A stretch of 64,000 bases of DNA from Musa acuminata AAA Group. Lineage: Eukaryota; Streptophyta; Magnoliopsida; Zingiberales; Musaceae. The position numbers and the translations under genes were made by a program. Shown here piece by piece: positions 10,492 to 21,867 of the stretch; position 1 is the first letter of the stretch, and each line of letters opens with the position of its first letter. The notes below the pieces were generated by a model. It was given only the letters and a program-made list of their open reading frames with translations. It was not told the DNA's origin and searched no databases. The DNA lies in contig NC_088359.1 in the NCBI RefSeq assembly GCF_036884655.1, positions 19,949,501 to 20,013,500 of the forward strand, read 5' to 3'.

Positions 10492-11196
10492 ACTTATTGA
10501 AATTATTTTTTGGACTTTATTGATTGATTGATCAATTTCACTTAATTGCTATGATGATTTTACACAATTACATGTTAGAAATTATGTGTATGAATATAAA
10601 AATTTCCATGATGATAAGCATGTTTTGTCTTCATGATCATATTTGAAAATCAATAGCACAGTCTCGTCCGAATGCATGAAAGTCTTAATTTCGTTTTCGG
10701 ATTCTCTTAAAAATCGGAGTTTCTCGATACATTATCCTCTTCCGGACTTAATAAAGCATATGTCATAACGAGTTTAATTCTCATCATTGTTGACATATGA
10801 AATACATCTCTCATACACCTATGTGAAGAATATTCTTTAAAGAAATAGATTTAATAAAATGATTCCTGATTATATGAATGATAGTGTTTTTACTAACAAG
10901 GATTCGTTTCTAATACATATCTTGATCCTTATGAAAATGAAGCAAGATTTAATCTCTCATCAATTTTAACTTCATTTAAAGTAAACTCACAAATAGATGG
11001 TGGAGATGCGGGGTAAAAACAGAATTGATATCTCCATGTCATGGTTGCATAATTGACTCACTATTGAAAATGACATGAACCTAGTAAAGGCATCACACTT
11101 ATGCTTAAAATTCACTTATATTGTTCTCCTGGTATCACAATTACCATGCTTTTTGTTGATGACAAAGGGGGAGAAATATATGAGTATTAATACTAT

Positions 11197-11278
11197 GCTT
11201 GCATCACCAAGAGATATATGAATTGCTATGCTATGATGCTTGCATCACCAAGAGATATATGAATTGCTATGCTATGAT
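11197..11278. repeat. 41-bp tandem duplication in B
   Basis: Two identical units beginning GCTTGCATCACCAAGAG, back to back. Confidence 0.9.
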
Positions 11279-11536
11279 TGCTATAAGTTGTACTATTACC
11301 ATCATTCAAACTTGTAATGTAAAATTTGAAAATGAATGTCAAGCCTTGACATCATCTTTAGAGAGATACATCATGATGAGAATCATGATGGGAGTATTGA
11401 TAAGTTTAAATGATTTTAACTTATCAATATGTCTCTTGAATTCAAAGGTTTTGAATTCAAGAATGACTTGTCTCAAGTATGGCATATAGACAGAGGGAGT
11501 TAAGGTTAACTCCATTATCAATTGATTGTCATCATC

Positions 11537-11550
11537 AAAAAGGGGGAGAT
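11537..11550 (+). other. B terminal polypurine tract
   Basis: AAAAAGGGGGAGA abutting the 3' LTR; the primer for plus-strand DNA synthesis. Confidence 0.85.
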
Positions 11551-13298
11551 TATTGAATCTCAGATTTTGATGATGAAGTCAATTGTCGTTTGTTATCTAA
11601 TCTATATGTTAAGATAAGTGTACAGGATTAACTACGATGAAAGTAAGATATGCAGCAGGAGTTGCGCCGGAGTCAAGACAATGATCACGTTGGGAGTTCG
11701 AGAGTTCGACGGAAGTTCGGACAGTCGTCGGAGGTTCGACGGAAACAAATCCGAGAAGTCCATGAGCTTGCCAAAGAAGCTCGTTGGAACTCGCCAAGTG
11801 GATCGTCGCAAGTCCAGGAGTTTGCCGGTAGTCCGCAGGAGCATCACCGAGGGTTCATCGGATGATTGACGGAAGTTCACCGGAAGAAGCGATTGACGCA
11901 CCGGAGCAAGTTACAGTAAATGTCTTAGGAAATATCGTAGTTAGCACAATGATTAAGTTGGAAATGGGAGGTGATCCCATTAACTTAATCTTGGGGCAAT
12001 TGGGCCCCTGAAAAACCCAAATTGGGCCAAATAGATCAACCCATTCGGACCCTGATTTCTGCTAGGCGGTTAAACCACCCCAGCCAGGCGGTGGCACCGC
12101 CTGGGCTCAATCTCTGAGCGAGACTGGGTGGTGCAATCGCCCCTGAAAAGAGGTGGCACCGCCTGAGCTCGGTCTTCGAGCACTAGCAGGAGGTGCAACC
12201 GCCTCAGTCAGGAGGTGGCACCGCCTAAGCTCGGTCTTCGAGCTCTGGCAGGAGGTGCAACCGCCTCAGTCAGGCGGTGGCACCGCCTGAGCTTGGTCTT
12301 CGAGCTCTGGCAGGAGGTGCAACCGCCCCTGACAAGAGGTGGCACCGCCCAGAGGCTCAGTCTTCGAGCTCTGCTAGGCGGTGCAACTGCCTCAGTCAGG
12401 CGGTGCAACCGCCAGATCCCGAAATTCCAGGAATTGACAGTTTTGAGCTTAGAATTCAAACTGGGTTGGGGCCTATAAATACGCCATCCTTTCAGCATTG
12501 AAAGGGCACTCAAACACACCGAAATCCTGATCTTATTCTGTGATTTTTAGAGCTCAAAATTGTTGTAAAAGCCAAAAGTTCTTCTCCCTCTTTTCTTCCA
12601 AGTTCTGATCTTTAAAGAGAGGAGAGAAAATTCTATAAGGGTTGTCTCCTAAGCCCGTCAAAAGGAGTGAAACTGTAAAATGGTGGTTGGCCTTCGCGTA
12701 TTGAAGGAAGGCCTCTAGTGGATGTCAGTGACCTCGTCGGTGGAGGAAGCCAAAAGTGGATGTAGGTCAAGATTGACCGAACCACTCTAAATCTCGATTT
12801 GCATTTACTTTGAGCATATTATCTTTACTGTAAACCTCCTCAAAAGCTTATTGCTTTCTGCGCATATACGATTGGGTTTCAAGCTTTGCACTTTCCGAAT
12901 CGGCGTTTAGACGTAAATCAGTTTTATCATACGATCATCATATTTCAATTTGCGTTTACGTTTTGATTTCTATCATAACTGCAAACTGCCTTTATATCCT
13001 TACTTTAACTACATCTCGCTTAATCAAGTGATTTACGAATCAACATTTTGACGTAAATCAGTTTTTTCATACGAATATCATATTTCAGTTTGCGCCTACT
13101 ATCTGATTTGAACCATAACTGCAAACTGCATTTATATCTTTGCTGCATCTCGTTTAATCAAAAGTTAAAGTGATTTATGAATCGACTTTCTTACTGAAAT
13201 CACTTTTATCGAACGAACGCAGTTTGTTTTTAATCGTAGAAGGTTTTCCGCTGCACTAATTCACCCCCCCCCCCTTCTTAGTGCTCTTGATCCTAATA
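11551..13298 (+). repeat. B 3' LTR
   Basis: Starts TATTGAATCTCAG (TG changed to TA) and ends GATCCTAATA (CA changed to TA). 1748 bp, longer than the 5' LTR, partly because the palindrome array (about 12060-12415) has more units. TATA box TATAAATA at 12474. Followed by GTTAA. Confidence 0.92.
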
Positions 13299-13303
13299 GT
13301 TAA
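13299..13303. repeat. Target-site duplication of B, right copy (GTTAA)
   Basis: Matches 4871-4875. Confidence 0.93.
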
Positions 13304-13697
13304 TTCTCCCATCAAACTCATTTCAAATTCGAGACTCATGGTTTTAGCAAAAAATTCATAAAGAGATTCATTCGTAGAACCGAAGATAATATCATCAACA
13401 TAAATATGAACAATGAGAAAATTATTTTTAAAATTCTTGATAAACAATGTAGTATCGACCTTGCCTTTTGTGAAATTATTTTCAATAAGAAAAGTACTAA
13501 GTCTCTTATACCAAGCTCTTGGGGCTTGTTTTATGCCAAGCTTTAGTTAATTTAAATACATGATTATGGAGGCTATTATTTTCAAATTCAGGAGGTTGTT
13601 CAACATAAACTTCTTCAGAAATAAAGCCATTAAGAAAAGCACTTTTAACATCCATTTGAAATAATTTAAAATTATTATTACTAGCGCAAGGAGCATC
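13304..13697 (-). pseudogene. A2 reverse transcriptase, middle segment
   Basis: Minus-strand RT between the B and C insertions. The catalytic YVDDIIFG is intact, followed by [13 protein letters not shown]. Upstream, a short deletion (near 13535) removes part of the YGLKQAP block. The segment continues at 21868 on the other side of C. Confidence 0.88.
13693..13697. repeat. Target-site duplication of C, left copy (GCATC)
   Basis: Identical to 21863-21867. Removing C and one copy restores the RT sequence present in G. Confidence 0.93.
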
Positions 13698-14920
13698 TGT
13701 TAGGATCGGAGCGGCACTAAGAGGGGGGGGGGGGGTTGAATTAGTGCAGCGGATTAAAACTTTCGTTTCGACAAATCTTTTGATACGATAATAACCGAAC
13801 TTGAAAAGCTTAACTTGAACGCGGGTTCGTAAAGATATGCAGCAAAGGTAATGAGGAAATGAAGCATTTAAGAAGGTTTGTAGTAATGTAAATAGTAATA
13901 AGAAAATGCAAACCAGAGATCACGCCGATTTTAGAGTGGTTCGGTCAAATGACCTACATCCACTTGCGAGGCCCTCTTCGATGAGGCTCCCACCTTCCAC
14001 TAGCAAATCTCTTGAAGGGGAAGGGCAAATACCCCTCTTACAACCTTTTACAAGCGGTTCACACTCTTACAAATTTTCAGCAAGAAAGAAGGAGGTGAAC
14101 ACTCTAGCAAATTGAAAATAAGACTTGCTAAGACTTTTCTAAGACCTTTCTCTTAATCAATTGCTTATAAAAAAGTTGTAATCTCAACTGAGAATTGAGG
14201 GGTATTTATAGGCCTCAAGAGGATTCAAATTTGGGCTCCAAAATTTGAATTCTCTTTGGTTCCCGATGCTGCCACCGCCTGTCAGTGTCTGACACTAACA
14301 GTGGACTGGCGGTGCCACCGCCCAGCCAAGCGGTGCCACCGCGTGGCTCTCGGGTGCTGGGCGGTGCCACCGCCAGACCCTTCGGTTCACAGGTTGGGCT
14401 TTAATTTCAGCCCAAACCAAGTCTAATTGTGGGCCCAGTTGGCCCCTAACCAGGATATAGGATTATCTTTTAATCCTAATCCTAATTACATGTGAACTAC
14501 ATAACTAAAAATATCCCAAGCAAGTTTTCAACGTCAAGTCTTGTCCCGACAAGATTTCCGATGAACTTCCGACGGACTTTCGATATGCTCTCAGGTTTCT
14601 TCCGACGGACTCCCAGCAGGCTCCCGATCTTGTGACGACTTCAACGAGTAGCCGAGCCTTCTCGGTGATCTCCGTGAACCTCCGACGATCTCTTCGGTGA
14701 ACTTCCGAAAATTTTGACAAGTTCCTGATTTCTTCTCGGTTGGTTCCGGCAACATCTCCGACGATTCTTCGAACTCTTAAATGTCCATCGAACTTGACTC
14801 CGGTATTCTTGCTTTATGTTTTCTAGTTATCGTAGTTAATCCTGCATGCTTAACTCAATAATATGGATTAGATCAATTAACCCATCAATTGATTTTATCA
14901 TCAAAATCCGAGATTCAACA
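13698..14920 (-). repeat. C 3' LTR (left)
   Basis: Plus-strand ends TGTTAGGATCGG and GAGATTCAACA. A G-run of about 13 lies near the left end, compared with 24 in the other LTR. Palindromic GCGGTGCCACCGC motifs occur at about 14270-14385, and a TATTTATA (TATA box on the minus strand) near 14205. 1223 bp. Confidence 0.93.
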
Positions 14921-15901
14921 ATCTCCCCCTTTTGATGATGACAATCAATTGATGACGGAGTTAAACATAACTCCCCCTATCTATATGCCATATTATGAGA
15001 AGATAAAAACACTTGAATTCCATCCCATTGAATTCAAGCATAAACCGATAAGTTCTAATCGTAGAACTTATCGTTATTCTCATTAAGCAATAGTAAATAC
15101 GAAACTTCGATGAAAATCATTTTCAAGTCAAATGACAAGGGACGATTTTTACTACGACAGGAGATAAAGATTTTCAACATGAATTTCATGATATAGATGT
15201 AAGGCATGATTTCATATGATTAACCAATCTAAATACTTACGATATACTCAAGGATTTTGCAAGGCATATAAGATATTTGTATTATACAAGCTCTTGTAAT
15301 TCATATAAGTCATGTTATCGATGCGCATAAGATATTTTCATTAAGTCATGCTATCGAAATGGTATAAGTCATCACTTCTCCCCCTTCGTCATCAACAAAA
15401 AGGGAATGAGACTTGAAGCACATAATTTGTGATTATAACATCAGGAATTCAGCATTGATCATACAAAAATTCATCATTCAAAATTAAGTAAGCTAAAATA
15501 TTTACGCAGAGTTCATCTTAAAGGAAAATTCAGCATTCATCCATTTTATCAAATCTCTTCTTTCTATAAATACCAAAAATTATAGGTGTACAAAGAAGAG
15601 ATTGTGATTAAAAAAAAATTCAAGTAGTAACTCCAATAAGTCAAGATCATAATTCGAATACAAACTCATTCAAATTCAAATCGTCAACTTGAAACTCATA
15701 ATCAAGCCATCAAAATCAATTTCGAGATTCATAAAATATCATAAAATCATTAATCTTGATCAGATGGGAGCGGTGTTTGACTCAAGATAGGATAAGATAA
15801 TTTAACGTGTCATTTAGAATCGAAAGAGAAGGATCAAATTCACCGAGGAACGGAGAGAGGATGAAAAACTTTACGGAAAGTCCATTCAAACAAGTTTATT
15901 C
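14921..15901 (-). other. C 3' untranslated region and polypurine tracts
   Basis: The terminal polypurine tract reads as CTCCCCCTTTT on the plus strand at 14923-14933. A second similar tract (TTCTCCCCCTTCGTCATC, about 15377) lies some 450 bp further in. The rest is AT-rich with no supported ORF. Confidence 0.8.
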
Positions 15902-16651
15902 TTAGGGACAATTTAACATACCTAATTCCCTTCTAATGAATTCAAATTGGTCTTCATTTAAAGCTTTTGTAAATATATCTGCTAATTGATGCTTTGTGTC
16001 AATGAATTCTAGAACAACATTATTGTTAAGGACATGATCGCGTATGAAATGATACCGAACGTCGATGTGCTTAGTTCTAGAGTGCTGAATTGGATTTTTA
16101 GTAAGACATATGACACTAGTATTATCACATTTTATGGGAACATTTTTAAAGTGAATTCCATAGTCTTCTAATGTATTTTTCATCCAAACGACTTATGCAC
16201 AGCATGCACTTGCAGTAATATATTCGGCTTCCGCCGTAGATAGTGCAACTGAATTTTGTTTCTTGGAAGTCCAAGAAACAAGTGCATGTCCTAAAAATTG
16301 GCATGTTCCGGATGTACTTTTTCTATCTATCCTGTATCCGCCAAAATCGACATCTGCATAAGCTACTAAATCGAATTTTTCAGATTTTGGATACCACAAT
16401 CCTAGATTTGGAGTTCCTTTAAGATACCTAAATATTCTTTTAACACTCTTAAGATGAGATAATTTAGGATTAGATCGAAACCTAGCGCAAAGTCCTACAC
16501 TAAATATAATATCCGGTCTAGTTGTAGTGATGTAGAGTAGACTACCTATCATTCCCCTATATGTTTTTTGATCGAAATTTTCACTATTTTCATCCATATC
16601 TAACTTAGTCGCAGTACTCATAGGGGTGTTTATTGCTTTTGAGTTATCCAT
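15902..16651 (-). pseudogene. C RNase H domain
   Basis: RNase H with YADVDFGGYR (the block reads YADAD in G), [13 protein letters not shown] and ALSTAEAEYITAS. A TAA at 16190-16192 follows ACCA and splits the domain, then the frame continues to DIFTKALNEDQFEF and the pol terminator. The same stop occurs in A1, while A2 and G have Gln. Another stop (TGA) at the upstream edge separates it from RT. Confidence 0.92.
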
Positions 16652-18721
16652 GTTAAATCATTTTAACAATTCTAATGTATATTTAGATTGGTTAAGAAAT
16701 ATACCATCACTAAGTTGTTTGATTTGTAATCCTAAAAAGAAAGTTAATTCACCCATTAAACTCATTTCAAATTCATGACTCATACATTTGGCAAATGATT
16801 TACATAGTGATTCATCCGAAGAGCCAAAAATAATATCGTCAACATAAATTTGCACAATAAGAAAATTATTTTCAAAATGTTTGATAAACAATATAGTATC
16901 AACCTTGCATTTGGTAAAATTATTTAAAATAAGAAAGGAACTAAGCCTTTCATACCAAGATCTAGGAGCTTGTTTCAAGCCATAGAGAGCCTTAGTCAAT
17001 TTGAATACATGATTAGGAAGAAGAGAATTTTCAAATCCGGGAGGTTGTTCGACATATACTTCTTCGGAAATAAAACCATTCAAGAAGGCACTTTTGACAT
17101 CCATTTGAAACAGTTTAAAATTATTACTACTAGCATAGGCAAGGAGCATCCTAATGGCTTCTAATCTTGCCATAGGAGCGAAGGTTTCTTCGTAGTCGAT
17201 TCCTTCTTCTTGGTTGAAACCTTTGGCCACTAATCTAGCCTTGTTTCTAACTATGATACCATTTTCATCTTGCTTGTTTCTAAAGACCCATTTAGTACCA
17301 ATGACTAAATGGTCACTGGGTCTAGGAACAAGCTTCCATACCTTATTCCTCTCAAATTGATTTAATTCCTCTTGCATTGCAATTACCCAAAAATCATCTT
17401 TTAAAGCCTCATCAATGCATTTAGGTTCGATTTGAGAAAGGAAGGCGGTGTTAGCACAAAAATTCTTGAAAGAAGAATGAGTTTGAACCCCTTTTGATGT
17501 TTCTCCTATAATTAGCTCCTTTGGATGAGCATCTATATACTTCCATTCCTTGGGTAAGGAAATTTCGGAAGAAGGTGCATCCAAGTTGCTATTTTGAGGA
17601 GGGGGTTCATTTAAATTCAAATTATCAAAACCAAGATCATCATTAAAATCAATTTTCTTTAAATTAGAAATTTCATTAAAAACTACATGAATAGATTCTT
17701 CTATTACTAAGGTTCTTTTATTAAAAACCTGAAAAGCCTTAGAAACAGAAGAGTAACCAAGAAAGATGCCTTCATCGGATTTAGCATCAAATTTTCCTAA
17801 GGCTAACCAAGAAAGATGCCTTTCATTCAAAATAAAGCATTTACAAACGAAAACTTTAAAATAGGAAATATTTGATTTTTTATTATTCCATAATTCATAG
17901 GGAGTTTTTGATAGGAATGGTCTTATTAGGACCCTATTCATGATGTAGCAAGCTGTATTCACGGCTTCGACCCAAAAATACTTGGGTAGACTATGTTCAT
18001 TTAACATCGTTCTTGACATTTCTTGTAGGTTTCTATTTTTTCTTTCAACTACTCCATTTTGTTGAGGATTTATCGGAGTGGAGAAGTTGTGATTGTATCC
18101 ATTAACTTCACAAAAATTTTGAAAGTCACGGTTTTGAAATTCGCCACCGTGATCACTCCGAATTGATGAAATCATGAAGCCTTTTTCGTTTTGAGTGAGT
18201 TTAAAAAATTTAGAGAAACACTTGAAACAATCACTTTTGTGAGCTAAGAAATAGGTCCAAGTGTATCTATTATAGTCATCCACAATTACAAACGCATATT
18301 TGCTTCCTCCTAGACTTGTTGTGTCAATTGGTCCAAATAAGTCCAAATGAATCAATTGTAATGATCTAGTGGTGCTAATTTGAATTTTTGGTTTAAAACT
18401 AGTTTTTATTTGTTTACCTAGTTGACATGCATCGCATACTTTGTCCTTAATAAACTTCATATTTGGAATTCCTCCTACTAATTCTCTAGATGAGATCTCA
18501 GATATTAGTTTTATGCTTGCATGGCCTAGTCTCCTATGCCAAAGCCAAGCATCATCATTTAAAGCGGAGAAGCACGTTTCATTACTTAGTTCATCAAGGT
18601 TGATGGTGTAGACATTATTTTGTTTTAATGCAATCATAGTTATGTTATGGTTTAGTTTTTCAATAATACACACATTTGATTCAAATCTAACGATAACCTT
18701 TATCGCATAATTGACTAACAC
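16652..18721 (-). pseudogene. C integrase and reverse transcriptase
   Basis: An open frame of 687 codons holds the integrase zinc finger ([15 protein letters not shown]), the core ([19 protein letters not shown]), and RT with [22 protein letters not shown] and an intact [10 protein letters not shown] two-base deletion near 18695 separates it from protease and a TGA ends it before RNase H. Near 17804-17822 a 19-bp copy of upstream sequence replaces three bases, adding four codons in the Gly-Lys-Phe block without breaking the frame. Confidence 0.92.
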
Positions 18722-18956
18722 TCAAGAGATTATGTTTCAATCCATCAACTAGTAAGACATCATCAATAGAAAATTTTAATTTGTTACCTATGGTTCCTTT
18801 GCCAATGATTTTTCCTTGGTTGTTGTCTCCGAAGGTAATGTACCCTTCTTCTTTGCTAGTGGGCATAGAGAAATGAGATGAATCTCCAGTCATATGTCTT
18901 GAACATCTACTATCTAGATACAATCTCTTGCTCCTAGCTTGTGATGATATATGTTT
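18687..18956 (-). pseudogene. C protease domain
   Basis: Retroviral-type aspartic protease in frame with gag beyond the gag UAG. The active site reads [12 protein letters not shown], that is DSR instead of DSG as in A1, A2 and G, which should abolish catalysis. The frame is lost at a two-base deletion near 18695. Confidence 0.88.
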
Positions 18957-20540
18957 CTACAAGAAGGGATTATTTTTAGGTACCCATTTTCTTTTGGGTG
19001 CCTTAAAAACTGATTTAACTTGTTCATCATATTCCATAGAATTGATCATGGTTCCTTTAGGAACCCAAATTAGTTTGTTCGGACTAATTTTCTTGAATGG
19101 ACATTTATAAGTTTTATGTCCATATTTGCAACAAAAGTTGCAATTGCTTTGGTGCCAAACATGTAAGACAGGGCCTTTAATGAAGGTGGTTGGATTTTGG
19201 TGAGGACTTCTAACAAATCTGATTCCACTACTTTTAGGAACGTGACCCTTATTTGTAAGGATCATGTTCAAAGATTTACTACCAACCTCGAATTTCTTCA
19301 AGGTGTCCTTAAGTAGTAAGTTCTCCTTTTGTAGAGTTTCTAGATCATGACATTTTATACATGGAGCTAAACTATCATGATATTCAGTCTTTAATTTATC
19401 GACATTACAAGTGAGACTATCATGCTCTTTTTTTAGCAATTTGTATTTTCTATTAATTGTCTTACATTCATCAAATAACTCATGGAAGGCATTTAATAAT
19501 TTATGATAAGGTAAATCTGCATCAATTAAATCTGTTACCTCTTCTCCGATGGCCATTAGGGCGTAATGAACAACTTGCTCGGTGTTGGACTCCCCTTCTT
19601 CAGATGCGCTTGAATCATCCCACGTTGCCTTGAGCGCCTTCTTCTTTGATGTTCTCTTTTTGGCTTGAGGACAATCATTCTTGTAGTGTCCCAATTTTTT
19701 ACACTCATAGCAAATCACTTGGTCCTTCTTGTGTTCAAATTTATTTTTTATATTATTTTTAAATTTATTCTTTCTTAAATATTTTTTAAATTTTTGAGTC
19801 AAAAGTGCAATGTCATTGTCACTGTCCTCATCACTTGATGTTCCTTTCAAGTGATCTTCTTGTGATGTGAGTGCCATATCCTTCCTGTTCTTTGGAAGGG
19901 GGTTCTCGAGCTCATCATGAGCTTGACATGTCATTTCGTAGGTCATTAAAGACCCAATAAGTTCTTCAAGAGGGAATGTTTTAAGGTCTTTGGCCTCTTG
20001 AATGGCCGTAACTTATGGATCCCAACTTTTAGGTAGGGATCTTAAGATTTTAGTTACTAGTTCAAAGTTAGTAAAATCTTTACCAAGGGCTTTGAGTCCA
20101 TTGATGACATCCGTGAACCGGGTGTACATGTCTCCGATGGACTCACTTGGTTTCATTCGGAAGAGTTCGTAAGAGTGCACAAGGATGTTGATTTTGGACT
20201 CTTTCACTTGGCTAGTGCCTTCATGAGTGACCTCAAGAGTTCTCCAAATATCAAAAGCCGAATTACAAATTGAAACATGATTAAATTCATTTTTGTCTAG
20301 TGCACAAAACAAGGCATTCATAGCCTTTGCGTTTAAAGCAAAAACTTTCTTCTCCGATTCATTCCATTCGCTCATCGGAAGAGAAGATTTTTGAAATCCG
20401 TTTTCGACAATAGTCCAAAGCTCGAATTCCGTGGAAATGAGGAAGATCCTCATACGAGTCTTCCAATAAGTATAATCCGACCCATTAAACATGGGTGGAC
20501 GTGTGATAGAATGACCCTCATGTATGCCGGAGTAAGCCAT
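18957..20540 (-). pseudogene. C gag, one nonsense codon
   Basis: Gag starts at 20540 (MAYSGIHEGHSITRPPMFNG) and keeps one frame to the UAG at 18957-18959. A single TAA near 20010, in the SWDP-K-VTA block, is the only break. First knuckle CYECKKLGHYKNDC and second CNFCCKYGHKTYKC are complete. Length is about 527 codons, like A2 and G. The stop at the end is followed in frame by protease. Confidence 0.93.
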
Positions 20541-20578
20541 CTCTCTTGGGTATCAAACCAAATATGAGAGTGAGCCTC

Positions 20579-20592
20579 GCTCTGATACCAAT
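20579..20592 (-). other. C primer-binding site
   Basis: CTCTGATACCAAT on the plus strand, the complement of TGGTATCAGAG, adjoining the 5' LTR. Confidence 0.9.
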
Positions 20593-21862
20593 TGTTAGGA
20601 TCGGAGCGGCACTAAGAGGCGGGGGGGGGGGGGGGGGGGGGGGGTGAATTAGTGCAGCGGATTAAAACTTTCGTTTCGACAAATCTTTTGATACGATAAT
20701 AAACGAACTTGAAAAGCTTAACTTGAACGCGTGTTCGTAAAGATATGCAGCAAAGGTAATGAGGAAATGAAGCACTTAGTAAGGTTTACAGTAATGTAAA
20801 TAGTAATAAGAAAATACAAACCAGAGATCATGCCGATTTTAGAGTGGTTCGGTCAAATGACCTACATCCACTTGCTAGGCCCTCTTCGATGAGGCTCCCA
20901 CCTTCCACTAGCAAATCTCTTGAAGGGGAAGGGCAAATACCCCTCTTACAACCTTTTACTAGCGGTTCACACTCTTATAAATTTTCAGCAAAAAAGGAGG
21001 TGAACACTCTAGCAAATTGAAAACAAGACTTGCTAAGACTTTTCTAATACCTTTCTCTCAATCAATTGCTTCTCAAAAAGTTGTAATCTCAGCTGAGAAT
21101 TGAGGGGTATTTATAGGCCTCAAGAGGATTCAAATTTGGGCTCCAAAATTTGAATTCTCTTTGGTTCCCGATGTTGGCGGTGCCACCGCCTGTCAGTGTC
21201 TGACACTGACAGTGGACTGGCGGTGCCACCGCCCAGCCAAGCGGTGCCACCGCTTGGCTCTCGGATGCTGGGCGGTACCATCGCTTGGCTCTCGGGTGAT
21301 GGGCGGTGCCACCGCCTGACCCTTCGGTTCACAGGTTGGGCTTTAATTTCAGCCCAAACCAAGTCTAATTTTGGGCCCAGTTGGCCCCTAACCAGGATAT
21401 AAGATTATATTTTAATCCTAATCCTAATTACATGTGAACTACATAACTAAAAACATTCCAAGCAAGTTTTCAATGTCGAGTCTTGTTCCGACGAGCTTTC
21501 CGACGAACTTCCGACGGACTTCCGATATGCTCTCGGGTTTCTTCCGACGGACTCTCAACATGCTCCTGATCTTATGACGACTGCAACGAGCAGCCAAGCC
21601 TTCTCGGTGATCTCCGCGAACCTCCGACAATCTCTTCGGCGAACTTCCGAAAATTCTGACAAGTTCCTGATTTCTTCTCGGTTGGTTCTGGCAACATCTC
21701 CGACGATTTTTCGGACTCTTAAACGTCTATCGAACTTGACTCCGGTATTCTTGCTTTATGTTTTCTGGTTATCGTAGTTAATCCTGCACACTTAACTCAA
21801 TAATATGGATTAGATCAATTAACCCATCAATTGATTTTATCATCAAAATCCGAGATTCAACA
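20593..21862 (-). repeat. C 5' LTR (right)
   Basis: TGTTAGGATCGG to GAGATTCAACA, 1270 bp. G-run of 24 at 20621-20644. Minus-strand TATA box at 21108-21115. Palindromic GCGGTGCCACCGC units at about 21175-21325. Followed by GCATC. Confidence 0.93.
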
Positions 21863-21867
21863 GCATC
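21863..21867. repeat. Target-site duplication of C, right copy (GCATC)
   Basis: Matches 13693-13697. Confidence 0.93.

Larger units (their letters stand above)
10492..11550 (+). other. B 3' untranslated region with internal and terminal polypurine tracts
   Basis: AT-rich, no credible ORF. It contains an internal purine tract (AAAGGGGGAGAAATATATGA, around 11164-11183), a 41-bp tandem duplication at 11197-11278, and the terminal polypurine tract AAAAAGGGGGAGA just before the 3' LTR. The region aligns with the 3' region of E around the F and G insertion sites. Confidence 0.8.
4876..13298 (+). mobile_element. B: non-autonomous copia element, gag plus envelope-like ORF, no pol
   Basis: Complete element bounded by direct repeats GTTAA (4871-4875 and 13299-13303) and by two LTRs of 1665 and 1748 bp. 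Order inside: primer-binding site, gag (two frameshifts), spacer with palindromes, a long ORF unrelated to pol, the last 35 codons of pol, a 3' untranslated region and a polypurine tract. Protease, integrase and RT are absent, so it must have been mobilised in trans. The 3' LTR has lost both canonical end dinucleotides (TG to TA, CA to TA) by single transitions. E has the same organisation. Confidence 0.93.
13698..21862 (-). mobile_element. C: full-length SIRE-type copia element
   Basis: Complete minus-strand element of 8165 bp with exact GCATC duplications, two LTRs (1223 and 1270 bp), primer site, gag, protease, integrase, RT, RNase H and polypurine tract. Lesions include a stop in gag, a changed protease active site, a two-base deletion in pol, and two stops around RNase H. 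The rest reads well, so it is a fairly young but now defective copy of the subfamily that includes A1. Confidence 0.94.
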
